Positions 54,881 through 64,000 of a stretch of DNA of 64,000 nucleotides are shown in pieces. The notes beneath the pieces were generated by a model. It was not told the DNA's origin. It made no database searches and saw only the letters and a program-made list of their open reading frames with translations. Numbering within the stretch: the stretch's first letter is position 1; each line of letters begins with the position of its first letter. The position numbers were made by a program, and so were the translations under genes. The stretch comes from Papio anubis (Eukaryota; Chordata; Mammalia; Primates; Cercopithecidae): positions 167,036,782 to 167,100,781 of the forward strand of contig NC_044979.1 of NCBI RefSeq assembly GCF_008728515.1, given 5' to 3'.

Positions 54881-55867
54881 TGTTCAAGGAAAATAATAAA
54901 ATAATACTGCGAGCAGACAGTTTGGAGTGGCTTAGGCCAGAGACACATAAGAAATCAGCTAAAAGCCACCTGGCAGGCTGCTGCCCAGATGTGACCCCAT
55001 GAGCCACGGTGCTTGGAGAGCTGCCTGTTTAGAAAGGGCTTATTCCAGACAAGTAAAGCTGGGGGCTTGGAAAAACATGTTCTATCAAGTTTCAGCCTAA
55101 ATTGGACAGAACTTTCACATAAAATAAATTATGTGATTGATTTACAAGCCACAATTCCCCATCGCCCTGTTCCCCCAAGCTGATACTGCTGGTTCTACGA
55201 CTGAATCACGTGATATACTGGCACACCCGTCCTCCATCTGACTGTCACAACCTGCTAAGCCCTCAGGAGGATATCCCATTCCTCGGAAGGACAAACCCTA
55301 ACATAAACAGCATCCAACCCTCTTCAGCGGCAGCCTCCCTCCCTTGGAGATAACAGCCAACAAGCCATTTAGCGGTGTGTCACTGAAGGAAAGAGATTCT
55401 TGGATCTATGGAAGAGCTTTCCGAGATGATCACAGATGATTCCAGCAGCGAGCAATTCTGAACGAAGAAATGAACCTTCTCACCAGCCTAGACTTGCCGT
55501 GTTCAACTTTATGGGAGTTGAGCAAGTTCTCAGACAACCATAGAAAGGGAAGGGAAGGTCCTTCTGTCCCCCGGAAGCCAGGCTGAGAAGATGGTGAGCT
55601 CATCTGGCTTCCCATTTGGCAAAGATACCTTGAGCATTGGCTCTGTCATTCAATGAGCAAAGCCCTGGAAAGACACAGCTGAGGAGCTCCCAGTCCAAGA
55701 TGGAGGGTCCATGACAAACACTCAAGTAATCTGGGGGAGGATTTGATCGGGCACACCTGTGTATGTCCTGTACCCCATCTCCCTGGGGTGCTACAAATGT
55801 GAGTGCACATTCGTACTTGACATAAGGGTGTGACAAGTCAAGACACGGGATGAGAAAACAGGGTCCT
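54881..55867. other. Unassigned, repeat-poor sequence
   Basis: No gene recognised. Short frames at 55430-55998 run into the following Alu. Confidence 0.45.
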
Positions 55868-56160
55868 GGCCAGGCACAGTGGCTCACGCCTGTAATCTCA
55901 GCACTTTGGGAGGCTGAGGTGGACAAATCGCTTGAGCCCAGGAGTTTGAGACCAGCCTGGGCAACATGGTGAGATCGCATCTCTACAAAAAATACCAAAA
56001 ATTAGCCGGGCGTGGCAGTACACGCTGCTCGAGGGCAGGAGGATCACTTGAGGCCAGGAGTTCAAGGTTATGGTGAGCAATGATCACGCCACTGCTCTCC
56101 AGCCTGGACCAGAGAGCAAGATCCTGTCTCTGAAAAAAAATTAAGATTAAAAAAAAAAAA
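55868..56160 (+). mobile_element. Alu, first of a triplet
   Basis: It starts GGCCAGGCACAGTGGCTCAC. The right monomer is shortened near CGCTGCTCGAGGGCAGG, and the tail is A-rich. Confidence 0.93.
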
Positions 56161-56772
<612 letters not shown>

Positions 56773-56844
56773 AATCAATAAAAACAAAGAGGCGTGGCAG
56801 CAAAGGAGGAAGGGTACACCCTTGGAAAGGCCAGCTCGCTATCA

Positions 56845-57012
56845 GAAAGCTGGATTCGGGCCCAGCTCTTCACTGACAGGCGGCATGTGACTGGGCCAGC
56901 TACTTCACTCCTGAAACTCAGTTTTCCCTGGAAAGAACAACTGTGACATTCAAAAAGGTGAAGTTGCAAGTGTCTAACACAGCATCTGCCATGTAGTAGA
57001 CCCCTGGCCAAC
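56845..57012 (+). mobile_element. MIR SINE
   Basis: GAAAGCTGGATTCGGGCCCA, GGCATGTGACTGGGCCAGCT, CTCAGTTTTCCCTGGAAAGA and CACAGCATCTGCCATGTAGT follow MIR. Confidence 0.72.
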
Positions 57013-57055
57013 GATGCTCTTCCCCTTTGTCATCAGGCCAAGCACATAAGTCCTC

Positions 57056-57620
57056 TGTTAGGGGTTTAATTGGATCCAATTTTAAAAATTAAATTAATTT
57101 TTTAAATTTTTTTTTAAAATTAAATTAATTTTTTAATTTAATTTTTCAAATTTTTGTTTAAATTTTGTTAATTTTTTTAATTGGATCTCCCAGAAAGATA
57201 TGTTGAAGTCCTTACTTTACAACCCCAGTAGCTTGGAATGTGACCTTATTTGGAAATAAGGTCACTGCAGATGTAATCAAGTTGAGAAGAGGTCACACGG
57301 GAGCACAGCAGTCTAAAATCCAGTATGGTTAGCATCCTCAGAAGGAGGAGAAGGGCAGACAGAGACACACAGGGACAATGGAGGCACAAAATGGAGGGAG
57401 GCCTCTACAAGTCAAGGAACTCCAAGGCTTACAGAAAAACCACCAGAAATCAGGAAGAGGCATGGAACTGACGGTCCCACGGAGTCCTCAGAATGAACCT
57501 ACCTGGCCGACATCTTGATTTTGGACTTCTGGCCTCCAGAATTGTGAGAGGATCCACTTCTGTTGTTGGAAGCTACCAGTTTGTGCTATGTTATAACGGC
57601 AGTCCGAGGAAACAGCTACA
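57056..57620 (+). mobile_element. MLT1-type LTR carrying an AT-rich insert
   Basis: The LTR start TGTTAGGGGTTTAATTGGAT is interrupted, then CTCCCAGAAAGATATGTTGA, GTGACCTTATTTGGAAATAA, GACAGAGACACACAGGGACA, TTGATTTTGGACTTCTGGCC, GTTTGTGCTATGTTATAACG; ends GGAAACAGCTACA. Confidence 0.88.
57077..57175. repeat. AT-only palindromic insert with 12-bp direct repeats
   Basis: About 99 bp with almost no G or C, made of AATTAAATTAATTTTTTAAA-type units that repeat and pair with themselves. It is flanked by TTTAATTGGATC at 57065-57076 and 57176-57187. Confidence 0.9.
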
Positions 57621-58590
<970 letters not shown>

Positions 58591-58934
58591 CATAAAATGG
58601 TTTTTGCCAGTAACAAGCCATTTGCTTGGAAATGTGGGACCAGTGGGCTGAATGCCCCATCTGCAGCCATCTGGGAATTCAATCAGAGTAAGACTAAGAG
58701 CAGGCACTGCCTTGTCCATCCTATTTATTCTCCCCCAGGTTTCACTTAGCTGTTTTGAGAGCTGGGGGAAAGTTCCCGTGTCAAGGAATTCAACGGGCAG
58801 AATTAATGACTCAATAGCTTCAGTTCTAATAAGCTTACCAAACCAGTCTGCCAAGTAACATATCTTAAAGGAAAAAAAAGGTAAAGGGAGAAATACCAGA
58901 GAGGACATTTCAGGGCCCACAAACACTGTCAGGA
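58591..58934. other. Unassigned sequence
   Basis: Frames on both strands (to 134 codons when the Alu is included) are not credible. Confidence 0.45.
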
Positions 58935-58944
58935 AGGAAGCAAT

Positions 58945-59124
58945 TTTGTTATTTGTTTTTTATTTAATCATCTTTTGAGACAGGGTCTCGTTCTGTTGCC
59001 CAGGCAGGAGTGCAGTGAGGCAATCTAGGCTCACGGCAGCCTCGAACTCCTGGGCTCAGGCAATTATCCCGGCCTCAGCCTCCCAAGTGGCTGGGATTAC
59101 AGGTGTAAGCCACCGCACCCAGCC
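58945..59124 (-). mobile_element. Alu monomer, antisense
   Basis: Only one monomer's length is present: GAGACAGGGTCTCGTTCTGT through GTAAGCCACCGCACCCAGCC. Duplication GGAAGCAATTTT on both sides, so the monomer form was inserted as a unit or lost one arm. Confidence 0.9.
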
Positions 59125-59647
59125 TGGAAGCAATTTTAAGAGAGGACTGACTTCTTTGTCCATTACTACCATAACCACCACCATCACCCACCACTTCCTA
59201 CCTCCCTCCCCGAAATCTGGGTCAGCCAGCACCAAGCATGAGGAAAACGGAACTAAGGACAGGATTTCAGCTAGAAAAAAAAGGAGATCACGAAGCCTAG
59301 AGGAGTTTCTGCTCCATTCCGGAAGCTGCCTTAAGATGTATTTTGCCCAGATCATCTGTCTTGAGTTTCCTGGTTCACTCTGGATTGCACCCTTTAAAGC
59401 ATTTCGTAGTTTCCCTTTACGCTCAGATCCTAATGATTCAAGGATTGCTAATCCAGGTGGCCATACTCTCCAATTCTGGTTGCCTGCCATTTCTCTGCTT
59501 AGGATCATCCCATCAGAGGGACAGCAAAGGAAGTTTAAAGAAAGCCAATCAGTCAAGCAAGGCACCCTCATATTCCAACCTCTTACTTGAGTTAGGATGA
59601 TGAAATTGACTTGGCAGGAGTCAATTCAAAAATAGAGAAAAAAAAGG
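59125..59647. other. Unassigned sequence
   Basis: Overlapping frames on both strands (191 and 171 codons with Alu edges) match nothing known. Confidence 0.45.
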
Positions 59648-59938
59648 AGTGGCGCAATGGCTCATGCCTGTAATCCCAACACTTTACGAGGCCAAGGCAG
59701 GAGGATCACTTGAGGTCAGGAGTTCAAGATCAGCCTGGCCAACATGGTGAAACCCCATCTCTACTAAAAATACAAAAAATTAGCCGGGCATGGTGGCGCA
59801 TGCCTGTAATCCCAGTTACTCAAGAGGCTGAGGCAGGATAATTGCTTGAACCCGGGAGGCAGAGGCTGCAGCGAGCCAAGATCGCACCACTGCACTCCAA
59901 CCTGGGCAATCATCTTTTTTAAAAAAAAAAAAAAAAAA
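59648..59938 (+). mobile_element. Alu
   Basis: AGTGGCGCAATGGCTCATGC start; the final part is short (CCTGGGCAATCATC), then A18. Confidence 0.93.
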
Positions 59939-59964
59939 GGAAAGAAAGGTAGGGAAAGAGAAAG

Positions 59965-60057
59965 CACCAGGCATGGTGGCTCAGAGCTGTAATACCAGCA
60001 CTTTGGGAGGCTGAGACAGGCAGACTGCTTGAGGCCAGGACTTCGAGACCAGCCTTG
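59965..60057 (+). mobile_element. 3'-truncated Alu
   Basis: CACCAGGCATGGTGGCTCAG through GACCAGCCTTGC, then it stops abruptly. Confidence 0.85.
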
Positions 60058-60145
60058 CTCCCTGGACATTGAAAAAGGCCTTGCTCCGTATTGTTCACTT
60101 TGACTACAACAGTCAGGTCTGGATCATATGCATGCAAGGAGGCAG

Positions 60146-60393
60146 GCAATGAAACGGGAAGGGAAGGGGAAGGGAAGGGGAAGCGGAAGCGGAAGCGGAA
60201 GGGGAAGGGGAAGCGGAAGGGGAAGGGGAAAGGGAAGGGAAGGGAAGGGAAAGGAGGAGAGAGAAAGTGAGGAGAAGAAGAGGGGAGGGGAGGGGAGGGA
60301 AAGAAAGACAGAGACAAAAGAAAAGGAAGGAAGGAAGGAGAAAGAAAGGAAAGAAGAAAGAAAGAGAGAGAGAGAGAGACAGAAAGAAAAGTG
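60146..60393 (+). repeat. Polypurine tract (GGGAA/GGAAGC/GGAAA)n
   Basis: About 250 bp, nearly all A/G, with GGAAGC units near 60180-60215. It ends in (GA)n and (AGAAA). The open frames on both strands are low-complexity artefacts. Confidence 0.96.
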
Positions 60394-61604
60394 AAGAAAT
60401 CTGAAATCAGTCAGCGTGCCAAACTACACTTGCTTTTCTCTGACAAAACCAAGATGACAGGTTGTCGGGATCCAGCACTGTGGTTCCTGCATGAAAACAG
60501 TGGCTGATAGTATCAGCACCCATAATACGTCTTCATCGTCACAGTCCACCCTCAGAAGACTGGAGAAGTTGAAAGACCAGGAGAAACACCACCATTTGAG
60601 ACATCACTAGCCTAAAATAAACAGGTTAATTTATGTTTTAAAACAATAATAATAAGTGAGGGCCAGACTATGTACCCTTCCACGTTCAAACTTCTAAGCA
60701 CGATTTGATAGACGAACTGTCCCGGGTATTCCAGGGAAGAGCTGGGATCAGCCCATCCACTTTCCCAGAGCAGATCTCTAATGCTTATATGGTTTCATTC
60801 ACAAAAGGATAAAAGAGTAACTGTCCCTTCTGTTAATCCCTGCCCAATCTTACAGTGAACAGGAGCCTGGATCTTCCAGACGAAGCATGAACGCTCTCCA
60901 CGTTAAGCATGGGCATGCGGAGGGCTGGCATGCTGTCTGCCTTGACTTGCTGAGAAGTGACAGGTTCCTGCTTGCCTACATAGGCGTTACAGGGCAACCC
61001 AGGCCTACAACGAACAACAGCCTGAGATGGGTTGCCTTTGCAGGTAAAAGGGAGATCTGATTTAATCTTCACAGAAATGCAAGGGTGCATCCAGAAGAGT
61101 AGGCACGTCCGCTGAGAAGCGAGGAATCCAACCCTTTGGGGTAATGCATTCCCCAATACTTTTCAAGGATGGGCTGCCACTACGTCAAAAAGAAGGTACG
61201 ACAAGTTCACAACCTGGCAATTTCAGAAGCCACCTTGAGAGCAACGCACCACTCCTCCAAGTTCAAGAATGCCAATGTAAGAAGCAGAAGCAATATGGGG
61301 AGCTGGGATGTAGGTCGCTCCTCTGTTAGATCTGAAAAGACTAAAACATGAAAAGTTCCAAAGCTGGGAAAGTTCCTACTCCCCAGTTAGCTCATCCCAG
61401 TGGAACCAAGGCTAGTTCTCCAGGTCAATGTCTCTGACTGCACCACAGGCTGATGAGTTCTGCAGTGGGGGGGGAAATGCAGGAACTCAATTTGGTTTTT
61501 CTGTGTTCAGATTCCAAGTCATCCCCTTCTTCTTTGGATGTTAAAGTAGTACTCACAGGCCTGAATTTTTTCAGGATCTCATGCTTACTAATAAGCACTG
61601 TTAC
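60394..61604. other. Unassigned, repeat-poor sequence
   Basis: No gene or named repeat recognised. A G8 run lies near 61470. Confidence 0.45.
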
Positions 61605-61630
61605 TAAAAAAAAAAAAAAAAAAAAAAAAA
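61605..61630. repeat. Poly(A) run
   Basis: About 26 A bases not attached to an Alu. It could be the tail of an unrecognised retrocopy, though nothing upstream is identified. Confidence 0.9.
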
Positions 61631-61914
61631 TCTTTTAAAGAAACCTGACCCTTCTCCCAGAAGCTAAGAACTTAATGGCTATGGTCTCCTCCACATAATA
61701 GACACTCCACCCCTGATACTGCTAGACAGAAATGACCTCTTTTAAAGAAATTAGCAAGTACCTTCAACAAATTTGTTATTAGCCTCTGACAGCCCCACAC
61801 TGGAGACCTCAGAAGCACCAAAAATAAAAAGATACGATCCCTGTCATATAGGGACTTAGGACGCAGAAGTGAGGCCCCCCTGGGTCTAAAGCAGCATCCC
61901 ATGGTGTGTAAGAA
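61631..61914. other. Unassigned sequence
   Basis: No gene seen. Confidence 0.5.
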
Positions 61915-62080
61915 CAAACCAGATTCAATCCCAACTCAGTCACTGACTGGCCGTGTGACCACAAGGCCATGCAAGCTACTTAACCCTCAGTTTCCTCACC
62001 TACAAGATAGAGATCGTGAATCCACCTCCCAGTGTTGACATAGGATCATGCAAAAACGCGTAGCTCTCCACAGGAGATAT
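61915..62080 (+). mobile_element. MIR SINE
   Basis: CAGATTCAATCCCAACTCAG, TGGCCGTGTGACCACAAGGC, CTTAACCCTCAGTTTCCTCA and CCTACAAGATAGAGA are MIR landmarks. Confidence 0.85.
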
Positions 62081-62482
62081 TATCATCAGCATGAATAATT
62101 AGATGCTAAGACCAAGAAGTATAAATGTTAAAGGATAGGAAAGGTCAAGGAAATGTTAAAACTAGAAGACCTGGAAACTGGATAAACAAAGAGTAAAGAG
62201 AGATCAAGGAAAAAAAAAAAGCAAATGTATTCTTCCTAAGCCAAACTCACTGGTGTCATTCACAAACACAAGGAATTCTTGACCAAAAAGATGACTAAGA
62301 TAACTGCTTTAACAGCATACTCTGGAGCCCACGGAATTGGGAGAGTACCCATTGAGTACAGATATTGCAGAGAATTGTGGGGGGAAAAAATCAGTGAATC
62401 AGCATTACCATCTTAGATGTTTAAAGCCTCTGAAGTTTTCTTAGCTGGGAAGATCGTCAAAGGTTACTATTCCAGCTCCTTT
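62081..62482. other. Unassigned sequence
   Basis: No gene seen. Confidence 0.5.
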
Positions 62483-62497
62483 TAAAAGCTGATGCCA

Positions 62498-62781
62498 GGC
62501 CGGGTGCAGTCGCTCACGCCTGTAATCCTAGCAATTTGGGAGGCTGACGCGGGCAGATCACCTGAGGTCGGGAGTTCAAGACCAATGTGGCCAACATGGT
62601 GACACCCCGTCTCTACTAAAAATACGAAAATTAGCCAGGCGTGGTGGCGGGCGCCCGTAGTCCCAGCTACTCAGGAGGCTGAGGCAGGAGAATTCCTTGA
62701 ACCTGGGAGGCGGAGGTTGCAGTGAGCCAAGATCTTGTGCCACTGCACTCCAGTCTGGGCGACACGGTGAGACTCTGTCTC

Positions 62782-62809
<28 letters not shown>
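62498..62809 (+). mobile_element. Alu with A28 tail
   Basis: It starts GGCCGGGTGCAGTCGCTCAC. Duplication: AAAAGCTGATGCCA / AAAATCTGATGCCC. Confidence 0.95.
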
Positions 62810-62813
<4 letters not shown>

Positions 62814-63099
62814 ATGCCCACAACAGGAAACCACTGACTTGCTCAAGGTCCCACAGCTTGCTGGAGACAGCTCTGATTATAACCCAGGCACTGATGGCTG
62901 CTCTCATAGTTTTCTGCCCAGCACGACTACTTCTCTTCACAGCAGGAAATCAGCCACCTACACAGGCTCCCTCACCATTTCCATCTCTCTTCCCATCCTT
63001 AATAGCACTCTCTCTAAACTCATGCACTCTCACACGTACACACACACACATACATACACGCATACACATCTTTTTCCTCTTCTTTTTGCTTCTTTCCAT
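62810..63099. other. Unassigned with (CA)n patch
   Basis: 62825-62890 has a MIR-like tail (ACTTGCTCAAGGTCCCACAG). A CA-rich microsatellite lies at 63037-63068. Confidence 0.5.
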
Positions 63100-63420
63100 A
63101 TCTTTTTTAAAGGCATAGTGAAATACACATACCATAACATTTATCATCTTAACTCTTCTTAAGTGTACAGTTCACTGTTATTAAGTACATTCACATTATT
63201 GTGCAAATATCACCAGCATCCATCTTCCGAACTCTTTCAATCTTGCTAAACTGAAAGTCTATACCCATCCAACACAAACTCCCTTGAATTTCACTACTCT
63301 GGGTCCCTCATACAAGTGGAATCACATAGTATTTCTCTTTGTGACTGGCTTATTTTACTTAACATAATGTCTTCAAGGTTCATTCATGTTGGAGCATGTG
63401 TCAGAATTTCCTTCCTTTTT
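63100..63420 (-). mobile_element. Antisense L1M, left piece
   Basis: AAATACACATACCATAACAT, GTGTACAGTTCACTGTTATT, GCAAATATCACCAGCATCCA, TAAGTGGAATCACATAGTAT-type text, and ACATAATGTCTTCAAGGTTC are typical of antisense old L1 3' sequence. It continues at 63740 after an Alu. Confidence 0.82.
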
Positions 63421-63739
63421 GGCCAGGCACAGTGGCTCATGCCTGTAATCCCAGCACTTTGGGAGGCTGAAGCAGTTGGATCACTCAAGGTCAGGAGTTC
63501 AAGACCAGCCCGGGCAACATGGTGAAACCCCATCTCTATTAAAAATACAAAACTTAGCCAGGCATGGTGGCACAAGCCTGTAATCCTAGCTACTTGGGTG
63601 GTTGAGGCAGGAGAATCTCTGTAACCAGGAGGCAGAGGTTGCAGTGAGCCAAGATCCAGAGGTTGCAGTGAGCCAAGATCGTGCCACTATACTCCAGCCT
63701 AGGCAACAGAGGGAGACCCTGTCTCAAACAAACAAAAAA
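63421..63739 (+). mobile_element. Alu inside L1M, with 24-bp internal duplication
   Basis: It starts GGCCAGGCACAGTGGCTCAT. CAGAGGTTGCAGTGAGCCAA plus GATC occurs twice in tandem at 63633-63656 and 63657-63680. Confidence 0.94.
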
Positions 63740-64000
63740 CTTCCTTCTTAAGGCTAAATCATATTCCATCATATGTATACACATTTTGTTGACCCATTCA
63801 ATCAACAGACACTTAGGTGGCTTCTACTTTTGACTATTGTGAATAATGCTGTTATGTGCGTGGGTATGCAAGTATCTCTCTAAATATCTGCTTTCAATTC
63901 TTTTGGGTAGAGACCCAGAAGTGAAATTGCTAGATCATATGGTAATTCTATTTTTAATTTTTTGAGGTGCATGCACCTTTTTAAATTTTCTTTTTCTTTT
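63740..64000 (-). mobile_element. Antisense L1M, right piece (runs off window)
   Basis: AATCATATTCCATCATATGT, TTTTGACTATTGTGAATAAT, TTCTTTTGGGTAGAGACCCA and GAAATTGCTAGATCATATGG continue the L1M. Confidence 0.85.

Noticed and set aside
59015..59590. 191-codon plus and 171-codon minus frames
   Set aside because: Mutually overlapping, partly Alu-derived, and without motifs.
60128..60394. 88-codon Lys-Glu-Gly-rich frame
   Set aside because: Same cause: a low-complexity purine repeat.
61605..61630. Poly(A) run as the tail of a processed pseudogene
   Set aside because: The preceding sequence matches no gene I recognise, and no target duplication could be seen.

Overview
This window is nuclear DNA from a primate, almost certainly an Old World monkey. 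More than 60 Alu intervals lie on both strands. Several of the youngest carry variants I associate with the cercopithecoid AluYR lineage (GTGGCCGGATCTCAGC, CACCTCGCCC, GGCTTGAGCCACC on the antisense strand; GGCTCAAGCCTG on the sense strand), for example at 48557-48858, 38345-38624, 6241-6529, 49409-49741 and 51335-51628. No bacterial, viral or organellar gene organisation is present. Species and chromosome cannot be read from the sequence.

I found no convincing exon of a working protein-coding gene, no CpG island, no CRISPR array and no tRNA, rRNA or snRNA gene. The one clearly gene-derived locus is an intronless retrocopy of MTRES1 (C6orf203, mitochondrial transcription rescue factor 1) at 10556-11350. 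It keeps a 210-codon open frame and loses only the extreme C-terminus. The only small-RNA candidate is a MADE1 mini-transposon hairpin at 20925-21003, the source type of the primate mir-548 family. The window is therefore intergenic or intronic.

Layout: 1-9 kb holds an LTR fragment, Alus, an MLT2-like LTR, a nested Alu with damaged-looking sequence, and a THE1 LTR. 9-20 kb holds a GT/GA microsatellite, the MTRES1 retrocopy, an L2, an L1M 3' end and a MER5A. 20-31 kb is the Alu-densest part, with Alu-in-Alu nests and a second copy of the LTR seen at the left edge. 31-37 kb carries a MaLR LTR and then a repeat-poor stretch (about 32.9-36.8 kb) that is the best candidate for conserved regulatory sequence. 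37-46 kb carries MaLR LTRs, MIR pieces, a second suspect nested Alu and a long polypurine tract. 46-55 kb has an ERV1-type LTR hit by a young monkey Alu, followed by a layered nest: an L1M 3' end, an MLT1 LTR, a Tigger transposon, then three Alus and one hAT element. 55-64 kb has an Alu triplet, an MLT1 LTR carrying an AT-only insert, a second polypurine tract, and an antisense L1M at the right edge.

Family names are given from recognised sequence features without a library search. Where I recognise only the class, the entry says so. Nothing here looks like an undescribed multi-gene system. The most useful observations are the retrocopy, two stretches that look like assembly error, the nested-insertion history, and the repeat-poor conserved-element candidates.
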